Below are positions 26,461 through 34,914 of a stretch of 64,000 nt of DNA, piece after piece. Source of the stretch: Streptomyces triticagri. Its GTDB lineage: Bacteria; Actinomycetota; Actinomycetes; Streptomycetales; Streptomycetaceae. The position numbers and the translations under genes are program-made. The notes under the pieces are model-generated. The model ran no database searches. It was not told the origin of the DNA and worked only from the letters and a program-made list of their open reading frames with translations. Each line of letters begins with the position of its first letter. Positions within the stretch are counted from its first letter, which is position 1. The stretch is from the NCBI RefSeq assembly GCF_003429565.1, contig NZ_QUAK01000083.1, positions 30,282-94,281 of the forward strand. The letters run 5' to 3'.

Positions 26461-27234
26461 GTGCCGGTGGAGATCACATGGTGGGGCCATGCCAGCTGCA
26501 CGGTCGAGGACTCGGGCACCCGGCTGCTCACCGATCCGCTGTTCGTCCGGCGTCTCGCGCATCTGCGCCGGCGCCGCGGCGCCGTACCCCCGCCCGAGGC
26601 GGCCGTCGCGGACGCGGCCCTGGTCTCCCATCTGCACGCCGACCATCTGCATCCCGCCTCCATGGCCCGGCTCGCCCCGGGCACCACGGTCCTGGTCCCG
26701 CGCGGCGCTCCCGCTCAGGTACCGGGCCTGCGCCGGCTCACCGGGCTGCGGCTCGTCGAGGTCGAGCCGGGCGACGAGGTGCCGGTCGGCAACGTGCGGA
26801 TACGCGTCGTGCACGCCCAGCACGACGGCCGGCGGCTGCCCGTGGGTCCGCGCCGGACGCCCGCGCTCGGATATGTGGTGTGCGGTGAGGCCCGTACGTA
26901 CTTCGCGGGCGACACCGGACTCTTCGACTCCATGGCGGAGGCGGTGGGCGAGGTGGACGTGGCGCTCCTTCCGGTCGGCGGCTGGGGCCCGCACCTCGGC
27001 CACGGGCATCTCGACGCCGGCCGGGCCGCCGAGGCGCTCGCCCGGATCGGTCCGCGCAGCGCCGTGCCGGTGCACTTCGGCACGTACTGGCCGATCGGCC
27101 TGGACGCGGTGCGGCCGCACGAGTTCCACGCGCCGGGCGAGGAGTTCGTACGGCAGGCGGCGCTGCGGACGCCGGAGGTGGCGGTGCATCTGCTCGGGCA
27201 CGGCGAGAGCGTCCGTCCGGAGGTCACCCAGTGA
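26461..27234 (+). CDS. Metallo-beta-lactamase-fold hydrolase
   Basis: 257 residues, UlaG-like MBL fold. EITWWGHASCTVED opens the domain; the metal-binding motif is SHLHADHLH near 60, with further ligands in YFAGDTGLFD and VPVHFGTYWP. GGGAGG six bases before GTG 26461 sets the start; TAGTCT around 26427 is a plausible -10 box. The stop overlaps the DedA gene (GTGA), so the two are coupled. UlaG-type enzymes hydrolyse lactones or phosphodiesters; the substrate is open. Confidence 0.87.
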   Translation: MPVEITWWGHASCTVEDSGTRLLTDPLFVRRLAHLRRRRGAVPPPEAAVADAALVSHLHADHLHPASMARLAPGTTVLVPRGAPAQVPGLRRLTGLRLVEVEPGDEVPVGNVRIRVVHAQHDGRRLPVGPRRTPALGYVVCGEARTYFAGDTGLFDSMAEAVGEVDVALLPVGGWGPHLGHGHLDAGRAAEALARIGPRSAVPVHFGTYWPIGLDAVRPHEFHAPGEEFVRQAALRTPEVAVHLLGHGESVRPEVTQ

Positions 27235-27857
27235 TGATCCCCACGGTGACGGTGCTGCCGCCGGAGTCGACGCAGCAGGCCGTCGGCTATCCGTCGCTGT
27301 TTCTGCTCGTCGTGATCGGCGCGCTGGTGCCGGTGGTGCCGACGGGCGCGGTGGTCAGTTCCGCGGCCGTGGTGGCCATGCATCAGACGTCGCCGTTCGG
27401 GCTGCTCGTGGTGTTCCTGGTCGCGTCCTTCGCCGCCTTCCTCGGCGATACGGGCCTGTACTGGCTCGGGAAGCGCGGCCTGCGGTCGCGGAACGGCTCC
27501 AAGTGGCTGCAGGCGTTGCGCGACCGCGCGCCGGCGGACCGTCTCGACCAGGCGCAGCACAAGCTGCGCGAGCACGGGGTGACGGTCCTGGTGCTCTCCA
27601 GGCTCGTGCCGGCGGGCCGTATCCCGGTGATGCTGGCCTGTCTGCTCGCCGAGTGGCCGCTGCGGCGCTTCTTGCGTGGGAACATCCCGGCCTGTCTGGC
27701 CTGGGCCGCGACGTATCAGCTGATCGGGATCCTGGGCGGCTCGCTGTTCGCCGAGCCCTGGGAGGGCTTGCTCGCGGCGGTGGTGCTCACCGTCCTGATC
27801 AGTGTGGCCCCGACGCTGTGGCGCAAGATCCGCGCCCGGACGCCGGACCGGGCCTAG
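27231..27857 (+). CDS. DedA-family membrane protein
   Basis: 208 residues with about five hydrophobic segments. The DedA signature is visible: FAAFLGDTGLYWLGKRG and VLVLSRLVPAGRIPVMLACLL (the conserved arginines and Gly). DedA proteins recycle undecaprenyl phosphate or other lipids across the membrane. It is translationally coupled to the MBL hydrolase. Its TAG stop directly abuts the TAG of the convergent MBL gene, leaving no room for a terminator. Confidence 0.85.
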   Translation: MMIPTVTVLPPESTQQAVGYPSLFLLVVIGALVPVVPTGAVVSSAAVVAMHQTSPFGLLVVFLVASFAAFLGDTGLYWLGKRGLRSRNGSKWLQALRDRAPADRLDQAQHKLREHGVTVLVLSRLVPAGRIPVMLACLLAEWPLRRFLRGNIPACLAWAATYQLIGILGGSLFAEPWEGLLAAVVLTVLISVAPTLWRKIRARTPDRA

Positions 27858-28991
27858 CTAGACGGCGTCTCCCCGATCTTCGAGGACGCGTGAGGCTCCG
27901 ATGGGGAGGTCCCAGAGGTCGTCGCGTGGGCGGCCCGACCGCAGCCAGGCGGCCCGTACCCGCCGCAGCGGATCGAGCACCGGCTCCGCGGACAGCAGGA
28001 AGGTGCCCCAGTGCATCGGCGCCATCCGGCGGGCGCCGAGATCGTCCACCGCCCGGACCGCCTCCTCCGGATCGCAGTGCACATCGCGCAGCCACCACCG
28101 CGGGTCGTAGGCACCGATCGGCATGAGGGCGAGATCGATCCCCGGGTGGCGACGGCCGATCTCGGCCATCCAGTGTCCGTAGCCGGTGTCTCCGGCGAAG
28201 TACACCTTGCGCCGTCCGTCGGCCAGCAGCCAGCCGCCCCACAGGCTGCGGCAGGTGTCGGTGAGGCTGCGCTTGGACCAGTGGTGGGCGGGGACGAACT
28301 CGACCCGTACGCCCTGCAGTTCGGCCGCCTCCCACCAGTCGAGCTCGGTGACGCAGCTGAATCGCCGGCGGCGGAACCAGCGTCCGAGACCGGCGGGGAC
28401 GAAGAGCGGGGTCGAGCGCGGCAGGCGTTTGAGGGTCGGGGCGTCCAGGTGGTCGTAGTGGTTGTGGCTGATGACCACCGCATCGACGGGCGGGAGTGCG
28501 TGCCAGGCGACCCCGGGCGGGGTGACGCGCGGCGGGGTGCCGAGGATGCGCCGTGACCAGACCGGGTCGGTGAGCACGGTGAGTCCGCCGATCCGCAGCA
28601 CCCAGCTCGCGTGGCCGACCCAGGTGGCGGCGACGGTGCGGAGGGCTGCGGCGGGCAGCGGGCCCGGTTCGAAGGGCAGCTGGGGGATGTCGGTCTCGGC
28701 TCCCGGCCCGGGGCGTACGGTGCCCTCCCGGGCGAAGCGGGCCAGACCTCGGATGCCGGGCAGCGGCGCCGTGAGGCGGTCGGCGAAGCTCCGGGGCCAG
28801 GCTCGGCGGACGCCGAGCGGGATGGGGCGGGCAGGGGTGTCAGGAGTGTCCGGTGGCGCACTGAGGGGTGCGGCGGGTCCGGTCGGTGTCGGGTGGCCTT
28901 TCGTGGTGGCCGGTCCCGTCTTCGCCGCCGGTGCCGTCTTTGCCGCCGGTCCGGTCGCCGCCGCGGAGGGTGGGTGGGATCGCTGGGTCAT
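27858..28991 (-). CDS. NAPE-PLD-like metallo-beta-lactamase-fold hydrolase
   Basis: 377 residues. A disordered Ala/Pro/Thr-rich leader (about 1-60) precedes an MBL domain of the N-acyl-phosphatidylethanolamine phospholipase D group: WVGHASWVLRIGGLTVLTDPVWS, metal motif SHNHYDHLD, FVPAHHWSKRS, FAGDTGYG and APMHWGTF. The group cleaves phospholipid-like phosphodiesters. ATG 28991 overlaps the stop of the aminotransferase-like gene (ATGA). The leader's 'PAAKTAPAAKTGPATTK' is a short internal repeat. Confidence 0.88.
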   Translation of the reverse strand: MTQRSHPPSAAATGPAAKTAPAAKTGPATTKGHPTPTGPAAPLSAPPDTPDTPARPIPLGVRRAWPRSFADRLTAPLPGIRGLARFAREGTVRPGPGAETDIPQLPFEPGPLPAAALRTVAATWVGHASWVLRIGGLTVLTDPVWSRRILGTPPRVTPPGVAWHALPPVDAVVISHNHYDHLDAPTLKRLPRSTPLFVPAGLGRWFRRRRFSCVTELDWWEAAELQGVRVEFVPAHHWSKRSLTDTCRSLWGGWLLADGRRKVYFAGDTGYGHWMAEIGRRHPGIDLALMPIGAYDPRWWLRDVHCDPEEAVRAVDDLGARRMAPMHWGTFLLSAEPVLDPLRRVRAAWLRSGRPRDDLWDLPIGASRVLEDRGDAV

Positions 28992-30265
28992 CGGGGGCGC
29001 TCCCCTCGTGTGCGGTCGGACCTGAGGTCACCGAGTACGGTGCCGAGCGTGGCCAATGCCCGCTCCACGTGCGGCAGTTCGAGCGGCGCGGAGGCGCCGA
29101 GTGCGGCCAGGCGCTGCTCTCCGTCCACGCCCAGGAACGGTCCGGTGGACAACCGCACCCGCAGTGCGCCGAGTTCGTCGCCGAAGCGGTGACCGCCCGG
29201 TGCCGGCATGCCGAGGCGTTCCGTGAGGTGGTCCTCGAGCTCCATCGCGTCCGTGACCCCGCGGGCGGCGAGCGCGACGCCCAACGGCCCCAGATCCACG
29301 TACAGATGACGCCCCGCCTGCGGAGGCCTCGACAGGGCACCTGCCTCGAGTACGACTCCGTGCACGGCGTCCGCGACACGGGCGTGCAGGCCGACCGCCG
29401 CGGTGAGGCGCTCCACCACGGCGGCGGGCTCGCCGAGCGCGTGGGCTGCCGCGGCGGCGACGGGAGCGGCCACGAACGCGCCGAGTGCGGTGAGTACGTC
29501 GAGAGTTCGGGCGCGCAGTGCCGCGCCGTCCGCGGTGGCGGGGAAGCGGGCGATGCCGGCCGGCCAGTCGGCGGGCAGCTGGCCGCCGGAGAGCCCGGTG
29601 ATCACGGTGACCTCGCTCGGTCGCATGTCGGCCGGGCTGACCAGCACGGTGTCGCGCGGCCGGTGCAGGGTGTCGCGCCAGGTCTCGTCCGACACCAGGT
29701 GCAGCCCTTCGCCGAGCGCGGCCTCGACCGTCTCGTGCAGTACCTCGGGCGGTGGCACGGTGGCCGTCGGATCGTCGGCGACGGACAGCACCACGAGGCG
29801 CGGATCGCCGCCCTCCGAGCGCACTCGGCGCACGGTCTCCAGGAGGGCGTACGGGTCGGGAACTCCCCCGCACTCGGCGGGAGTCGGAACGGCGTACGGC
29901 TGACGGCCCAGGAGGCGGACCTGCGGCGCCCACCAGGCCGGGCACGGGCGCGGCAGCAGTACATCGCCGCCGATCGCTGCCGCGAGGGCGAGCAGGAGGG
30001 GTTGGGCCCCGGGGGCGGCGGCGACCGAGTCGTGGTCCGTGGGCAGGCCGCGACGCGCCCAGTAGCCGCAGGCGGCGTCCCGCAACGGGCGGCCTCCGCC
30101 CGGGGGTTCGGTGTCGCTGCGGCCTGCGGCGGCCGCGAGTACGGCGGCGATCTCCGGCAGTACGGGGAGCCCCGGCTCGGGTCCGGGGGGCGCGAATCGC
30201 ACGGGTCCGTGCCCCGTGGCCGCGTCGCCCCACCGTCCCATCCGATCCTCCGTGTCCGCGGTCAT
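28988..30265 (-). CDS. Fold-type I aminotransferase-like protein lacking the PLP lysine
   Basis: 425 residues following the class I/II aminotransferase layout: PPGGGRPLRDAACGYWARRG, GAQPLLLALAAAIGGD, LHLVSDETWRDTLH (the ring-nitrogen Asp is kept; the usual Tyr is Trp) and, where active enzymes have S-K before a Gly-rich turn, VITGLSGGQLPADWPAG. Lys is replaced by Gly, so it could not form the internal aldimine in the normal way. Translationally coupled to the phospholipase-like hydrolase downstream. Possibly a non-catalytic or regulatory relative. Family assignment is firm; activity is doubtful. Confidence 0.78.
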   Translation of the reverse strand: MTADTEDRMGRWGDAATGHGPVRFAPPGPEPGLPVLPEIAAVLAAAAGRSDTEPPGGGRPLRDAACGYWARRGLPTDHDSVAAAPGAQPLLLALAAAIGGDVLLPRPCPAWWAPQVRLLGRQPYAVPTPAECGGVPDPYALLETVRRVRSEGGDPRLVVLSVADDPTATVPPPEVLHETVEAALGEGLHLVSDETWRDTLHRPRDTVLVSPADMRPSEVTVITGLSGGQLPADWPAGIARFPATADGAALRARTLDVLTALGAFVAAPVAAAAAHALGEPAAVVERLTAAVGLHARVADAVHGVVLEAGALSRPPQAGRHLYVDLGPLGVALAARGVTDAMELEDHLTERLGMPAPGGHRFGDELGALRVRLSTGPFLGVDGEQRLAALGASAPLELPHVERALATLGTVLGDLRSDRTRGERPR

Positions 30266-30292
30266 CTTCCCTCAACGGCTCCGGACTGCGGC

Positions 30293-30640
30293 GGCCCTTC
30301 CCCTTCACCGATCCAGCCCGTCCGGCAGCAATTCAGCCTTTACCCGGCACCGATCCTGCCCGTCCGGCACCACTTCAGGCTTTACCCGGCACCGATCCTG
30401 CCCGTCCGGCTCCATTTCAGCCCGTCCGGCGTTTGAGGACATCTTTCAGCCTGTCCGGCGTTTGAGGACGAGGCCGCCAGGCCGATGCCTGGAACGCGAC
30501 CCGCCACCGGCCGGTGGGTGGTACCTCAACAGCCCCGGCGCTGGCGCGCCTTGTCCTCAAACGCCGGACGGGCTGAGTTGGCGCTGGCGCGCCTTGTCCT
30601 CAGACGCCGGACGGGCTGAAGGCGCTGACGTGGCGCCGCC
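30293..30640. repeat. Array of dispersed intergenic repeats
   Basis: Fills most of the 398-bp gap between the secreted protein and aminotransferase-like genes. Two direct copies of GGCACCGATCCTGCCCGTCC lie 42 bp apart (30346, 30388). GTCCGGCGTTTGAGGAC occurs at 30424 and again shortly after, and its exact inverse GTCCTCAAACGCCGGAC at 30553, followed by a variant within a 43-bp direct repeat. CCACCGGCCGGTGG (30503-30516) is a perfect palindrome between the opposed halves. No gene is visible. The promoter of the aminotransferase operon should lie at its left edge. Confidence 0.75.
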
Positions 30641-30663
30641 GCGCCGGGGTGACCCGACCCCGC

Positions 30664-31242
30664 TCAATGGCGGGCTCCGCCCCGCCTCCGGCGGAGAACC
30701 ACACACGTCGCCCCGATCGCACACGCGACAAGCGCACCGCCGATGATCACCGTCGTACCGGAGTCCGTGAAGCTCCCACCCACACCCCCGCGCACAGCGG
30801 GCTGCGTCGCAGTCGGGGACGCCGTCCCCGTCGCACCCCCACCGGCAACGGTGAACCGCGCATTCCACTGCCCCCCGCCGGGGCAGTTGCCGTCGACGCT
30901 CCAGGTGGACCGCGGCCCCACCGCGTTCGGCCCACTGCCGGTGAACTTGTCCGCGGCGGCGATCTTCGCCGTACCCCGGTAAGCCGGCCCCGCGACACCG
31001 GAGTTGGCCCCCGGCACCCGCGTGAGCTGGACGGAGCCGAGCTCGAAGGCCTGCGAGTCGGCCGTGATGGTGTCCGGCGCCGGGCTGGTCGGCGCGTCGC
31101 AGGACACGGAGATGGTGACCGTGCCGCCGGGCGGCACGGTGCCGGGCGTGACCTCGGCGGTGTCCGCGAGGGCCGCGGGCGCGGTGGCCAGCAGCGCCGC
31201 GGAGGCGAGTGCGGTGGTGGCGAGTGCGCGGGCGATGCGCAT
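30664..31242 (-). CDS. Secreted, membrane-anchored surface protein
   Basis: 192 residues. A clear signal peptide (MRIARALATTALASAALLAT, cut after ...ALA near 26) is followed by an Ig-like beta-rich domain with two Cys, a Gly/Thr/Pro linker, a C-terminal membrane helix (about 163-183) and the tail RRRRGGARH. There is no LPxTG sortase motif. GAAGGAG precedes ATG 31242. The architecture resembles small actinobacterial cell-surface proteins of unknown function. Confidence 0.78.
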   Translation of the reverse strand: MRIARALATTALASAALLATAPAALADTAEVTPGTVPPGGTVTISVSCDAPTSPAPDTITADSQAFELGSVQLTRVPGANSGVAGPAYRGTAKIAAADKFTGSGPNAVGPRSTWSVDGNCPGGGQWNARFTVAGGGATGTASPTATQPAVRGGVGGSFTDSGTTVIIGGALVACAIGATCVVLRRRRGGARH

Positions 31243-31417
31243 GGACGGGCTCCTTCGGTGGCGTGCGGGCGCAGAAATCCGCGCCACGCAGCCATCAGAA
31301 CCCGGCATTTCGTCCCGCGCGCGGGACAGGGCACCATTCGCGGTACGCCCGCCGCCGCTCGGGTGAGCCCCGACGCCACGGCCCCGGCCCCGGTCCGGGT
31401 CCCGGTCCCGGTCCCGG

Positions 31418-32002
31418 TCAGACCCTCCGCCCGAGCAGCGCAAGCAGTTTCGTCTGCACGTCCGCTCCGGCCGGCGGCTCCACGGCCGGACCGAAGACTC
31501 CGCTCTTGGCGAGGTCCGCGGCGTACGGCGTGACCTCGCGCACCGCGTACGCGACCAGATCGTCCGGAAGCCGCTCGTCCGCCCCGATGCCGCGCGACAG
31601 GTCCCAGCTGTGCACCACCAGGTCGGTCACCATCTGGGCGCAGTAGTGGGCGCAGGGCGTATCGCCGAAGGAGAGATGCACCGTACGGTCGAGGGCGCCC
31701 GGCTCGCGGAACACTTCCCGCGCCCCCTCCGCGGCGGTGTCGAAGGCGGTCGCCGGATCCGCGCCGACCACGTCACCGTCGAAGGCGTCCCCCACTTCGG
31801 CCATGGTGGCACCGTCCCGGACCAGGGACGGCACCCACAGCTGTTCCGCCGTGAGGTGGTTGACGAGATCACGGACCGACCACTCGGTGCAGGGCGTGGG
31901 AAGGTCCCACTGGTCCTCGCCGACCCGGTGCACCCGGTCGGCGAAGAGGTCGAGCGCCGCGGCATGCCGGTCGAGGAGCTGGGTGCGGGCCATGCCGGTC
32001 AC
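31418..32002 (-). CDS. TIGR03086/maleylpyruvate-isomerase-type metal-binding protein
   Basis: 194 residues of the DinB-like four-helix group, with WDLPTPCTEWSVRDLVNHLTAEQ, the standard motif holding the first metal His, and DLVVHSWDLSRGIG with another. Members are metal-dependent, thiol-linked isomerases or transferases, often mycothiol-dependent. GTG 32002 overlaps the stop of the upstream 74-residue gene (GTGA). Confidence 0.85.
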   Translation of the reverse strand: MTGMARTQLLDRHAAALDLFADRVHRVGEDQWDLPTPCTEWSVRDLVNHLTAEQLWVPSLVRDGATMAEVGDAFDGDVVGADPATAFDTAAEGAREVFREPGALDRTVHLSFGDTPCAHYCAQMVTDLVVHSWDLSRGIGADERLPDDLVAYAVREVTPYAADLAKSGVFGPAVEPPAGADVQTKLLALLGRRV

Positions 32003-32223
32003 TCCCCCCGCGCCCGTGCGCCGTCACGGGTCCGCCCGCCCGCCACCGGCCGGCGCGGATAGCGGCGCAGATACTCGCCCTCCAGCTGCGCCGTCCGTAC
32101 GTCATGGGCGCGCAGCGCGTCGTCCGAACCGTGCAGCAGGGTGTCGTGGCGGGTGCGGTGGATCGTCTCGAGCTCCTTGAGGAGTTCCTTGTCGTCCAGA
32201 CTCTTCGGATCGACTCCGCTCAT
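31999..32223 (-). CDS. Small conserved actinobacterial protein (DUF6158-like)
   Basis: 74 residues, mostly charged helix: DDKELLKELETIHRTRHDTLL followed by LEGEYLRRYP. I associate this pattern with a small actinobacterial family often annotated DUF6158; that name is from memory. GGAAGGG precedes ATG 32223. Coupled to the TIGR03086 gene. Function unknown. Confidence 0.7.
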   Translation of the reverse strand: MSGVDPKSLDDKELLKELETIHRTRHDTLLHGSDDALRAHDVRTAQLEGEYLRRYPRRPVAGGRTRDGARARGE

Positions 32224-32380
32224 GACGTGCCCTTCCCATGTCGTCCGTTCCTGTCCCGCTGGTACCCGGGAGCGGCCGCGCGTACCCGGGGAGACCAAGA
32301 CGTGCGAAGGCCCGCGCCGGGCACTGCGGACACCTCAAGCGTGGCCCGTCGCCCACCGGGCCGCACCTCGCGCGGTGTGC

Positions 32381-32386
32381 GAGGAT
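32381..32386 (+). promoter_or_regulatory. -10 box of a probable leaderless transcript (PTS EIIAB)
   Basis: GAGGAT then seven bases (CCGGCCC) then ATG, with no ribosome-binding site. Confidence 0.35.
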
Positions 32387-32393
32387 CCGGCCC

Positions 32394-33206
32394 ATGGCAC
32401 AGCTGACTGAGCTACTCCCCACCGAGGCGATACGCCTGGACGTACGGGCCGGGGACTGGCGCGAGGCGGTCCGCGCCGCGGGCGGCCTGATGGAGGACAC
32501 CGGCGCCTGCACCCCCGAGTACACCGCGGAGATGATCCGCAACGTCGAGGAGAACGGCCCGTACATCGTGGTGGCCCCGGGCTTCGCCTTCGCCCACGCC
32601 CGGCCGTCGCCCGCGGTGCTGCGCACCGGGATGTCCTGGGTCCGCCTGGCCGAACCGGTCGAGTTCGGGCACGAGTCGAACGACCCGGTCGATCTCGTGG
32701 TCGCCCTCGCCGCGCAGGACTCCGAGGCCCATACCTCGGCGATGGGCGCGCTCGCCCGGCTGCTCGCCGACCCCGCCAAGTCCGAGGCGCTGCGCACCGC
32801 GGCAACCCCCGAGGCGGTACGGGCCGTACTCCTGCAGCAGGAGGGCGCCTCCGCGGCCGAACCTCAGGATTCCGCTCCCGCCGCCCCCGCGGCGAGGGCG
32901 CCCGCCGCGTCCGCGCACGGCATGCACAAGATCCTGACCGTCTGCGGCAACGGCGTCGGCACCAGCCTCTTTCTGAAGAACACCCTCGAGCAGGTCCTGG
33001 ACCGCTGGGGCTGGTCGAAGTACGTGACGGTGGAGGCGACGGACACCATCTCGGCCAAGGGCAAGGCGTCCGAGGCGGTCGCGATCCTGACGTCCCGGGA
33101 GATCGCCCGCACCCTCGGTGACGTGGGCGTCCCGGTCAAGGTCGTACAGGACTTCACCAGTACGACCGAGACGGACGCGGTGCTCAGGGACACCTACGAC
33201 GTGTAG
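32394..33206 (+). CDS. Ascorbate-type PTS EIIA-EIIB fusion
   Basis: 270 residues. The EIIA domain (1-148) has the phospho-acceptor His68 in GFAFAHARPS. An Ala/Pro/Ser linker (about 151-175) leads to an EIIB domain of the lactose/ascorbate class with Cys184 in ILTVCGNGVGTS. EIIA and EIIB are separate proteins (UlaC, UlaB) in E. coli. Phosphate passes from HPr to His68, Cys184 and then the sugar carried by the EIIC encoded 86 bp downstream. The real sugar need not be ascorbate. Confidence 0.9.
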   Translation: MAQLTELLPTEAIRLDVRAGDWREAVRAAGGLMEDTGACTPEYTAEMIRNVEENGPYIVVAPGFAFAHARPSPAVLRTGMSWVRLAEPVEFGHESNDPVDLVVALAAQDSEAHTSAMGALARLLADPAKSEALRTAATPEAVRAVLLQQEGASAAEPQDSAPAAPAARAPAASAHGMHKILTVCGNGVGTSLFLKNTLEQVLDRWGWSKYVTVEATDTISAKGKASEAVAILTSREIARTLGDVGVPVKVVQDFTSTTETDAVLRDTYDV

Positions 33207-33248
33207 GACGGCCCGCAGCACATCCGGGGACGCGCAGGACAGGCCGGA

Positions 33249-33287
33249 GAGACGGGCCGGCGAGACGGGTCGGCGAGACGGTTGGAG
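33249..33287. repeat. 13-bp tandem repeat before EIIC
   Basis: GAGACGG recurs at 33249, 33262 and 33275 within near-identical 13-bp units, immediately upstream of the EIIC ribosome-binding site (GGAGAGGCG before ATG 33293). Confidence 0.5.
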
Positions 33288-33292
33288 AGGCG

Positions 33293-34861
33293 ATGAACTG
33301 GCTGGTGACCTTCGCGAAGTTTCTCGTGAACGAGATCCTGAGCGAACCGGCGTACCTGATCGGACTGATCACCGCGGTGGGCCTGATCGCCCTGCGCAAG
33401 AGCACCGGTCAGGTCATCGGCGGTGCGATCAAGGCGACGCTCGGCTTCCTGCTGATCGGCGCGGGTGCGGGACTCGTCGTGGCCTCGCTCGCGCCGCTGG
33501 GCGAGATGATCCAGGGCGCCACCGGCGCCCACGGCGTGATCCCCACCAACGAGGCGATCGTGGGCATCGCCCAGGCCGAGTACGGCTCGCGGGTGGCCTG
33601 GCTGATGATCGTGGGCTTCGCGGTCAGCCTGCTGCTCGCCCGCTTCACACCGCTGCGCTATGTGTTTCTGACCGGCCATCACATGCTGTTCATGGCCACG
33701 CTGTTGACGATGGTGCTCGCCACGGCGGGGCAGTCCTCGGTGCTCGTGGTCCTGGTGGGCGGCGTACTGCTCGGCATCATGCTGGTGTCCATGCCGGCCT
33801 TCGCACACCCCTGGACGAAGCGTGTCACCGGCAACAACACGGTGGCCATCGGCCACTTCGGCACCGCCGGCTACATCACGGCAGGCGCGGCAGGGCAGTT
33901 GGTCGGCAAGCGCAGCAAGTCGACCGAGGACATGAACCTGCCGGAGGGTCTGCGCTTCCTGCGCGACTCGATGGTCGCGACCGCGCTGTCGATGCTGCTC
34001 ATCTATCTGATCATGGCCGTGCTCTTCGTCGTCAAGGTCGGCGAGGAGGAGGCCTTCAAGGCCTTCGCGGCCGACGGCGGCACGGCGGCCACGGACCTCG
34101 GCAACTACCTGATGCAGTCGGTGATGCAGGGCCTGCAGTTCGGTATCGCGGTCGCGGTGATCCTCTTCGGTGTCCGTACGATCCTGGGCGAGCTGGTGCC
34201 CGCGTTCCAAGGCATCGCACGCAAGGTGGTGCCCGGTGCGGTGCCGTCCCTGGACGCCCCGATCGTCTTCCCGTACGCGCAGAACGCGGTGCTCATCGGC
34301 TTCATCTGCAGCTTCGTCGGCGGACTGATCAGCCTCGGCCTGCTGACCTGGATCTTCGAGCCTGCCTTCGGGCTCGCCCTGGTGCTGCCCGGCCTGGTGC
34401 CGCACTTCTTCACCGGCGGCGCGGCCGGGGTCTACGGCAATGCGACGGGTGGCCGCCGGGGTGCGGCGGTCGGTGCGTTCCTCAACGGTGTGCTCATCAC
34501 GTTCCTGCCGGCTCTGCTCCTGAAGGTGCTCGGGGCGTTCGGCGACGAGAACACCACGTTCGGCGACGCGGACTTCGGCTGGTTCGGCATCCTGGTCGGC
34601 AATGCGGCCAAGGCCGGCGAGGTGGGCGCGGTGCTGCTGATGTTGCTCGTCGGTGTGGTCGTACTGACCGGTGCGATCGTGATGCAGAAGCGGGTCGTCG
34701 ACACCGGCTGGGATCCGGGTGCGCGCCGCGACGCCCTGCTGCCCCGGGAGGAGCCGGCGGACGCGGAGCCGGTGGAGGACGCCGCGGGGCCGCGCACGTA
34801 CCGGAAGCTCGCGCCGCCCGCGGGCGCGCCCGCGCCTCCCCCGCCGCCGGATCAGGACTGA
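33293..34861 (+). CDS. ulaA: Ascorbate-type PTS EIIC permease
   Basis: 522-residue UlaA-family transporter with ten or more hydrophobic segments, GHHMLFMATLLTMVL, VTGNNTVAIGHFGT and LPGLVPHFFTGGAAGVYGNATGG as family landmarks. E. coli UlaA has about 465 residues; the excess is a hydrophilic Pro/Ala-rich C-terminal tail (about 475-522) ending APPPPPDQD. It moves the sugar while EIIB phosphorylates it. Second gene of the PTS operon. No ula-type catabolic genes are adjacent. Confidence 0.9.
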   Translation: MNWLVTFAKFLVNEILSEPAYLIGLITAVGLIALRKSTGQVIGGAIKATLGFLLIGAGAGLVVASLAPLGEMIQGATGAHGVIPTNEAIVGIAQAEYGSRVAWLMIVGFAVSLLLARFTPLRYVFLTGHHMLFMATLLTMVLATAGQSSVLVVLVGGVLLGIMLVSMPAFAHPWTKRVTGNNTVAIGHFGTAGYITAGAAGQLVGKRSKSTEDMNLPEGLRFLRDSMVATALSMLLIYLIMAVLFVVKVGEEEAFKAFAADGGTAATDLGNYLMQSVMQGLQFGIAVAVILFGVRTILGELVPAFQGIARKVVPGAVPSLDAPIVFPYAQNAVLIGFICSFVGGLISLGLLTWIFEPAFGLALVLPGLVPHFFTGGAAGVYGNATGGRRGAAVGAFLNGVLITFLPALLLKVLGAFGDENTTFGDADFGWFGILVGNAAKAGEVGAVLLMLLVGVVVLTGAIVMQKRVVDTGWDPGARRDALLPREEPADAEPVEDAAGPRTYRKLAPPAGAPAPPPPPDQD

Positions 34862-34869
34862 GCCCGCCC

Positions 34870-34891
34870 CGTACGAGCGTACGGTCGTACG
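34870..34891. promoter_or_regulatory. Three CGTACG palindromes at 8-bp period with leaderless promoter
   Basis: CGTACG at 34870, 34878 and 34886. A -10 box TAGGCT lies at 34902-34907, then seven bases and GTG 34915, so the transcript is probably leaderless and the middle hexamer would sit at the -35 position. A regulator site or simply a repeat-built -35 region. Confidence 0.35.
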
Positions 34892-34914
34892 CCCAGGGCA
34901 GTAGGCTCGGGCGC

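Noticed and set aside
27854..27861. CTAGCTAG palindrome at a gene junction
   Set aside because: It is just two abutting TAG stops of convergent genes; no sign of a regulatory site.
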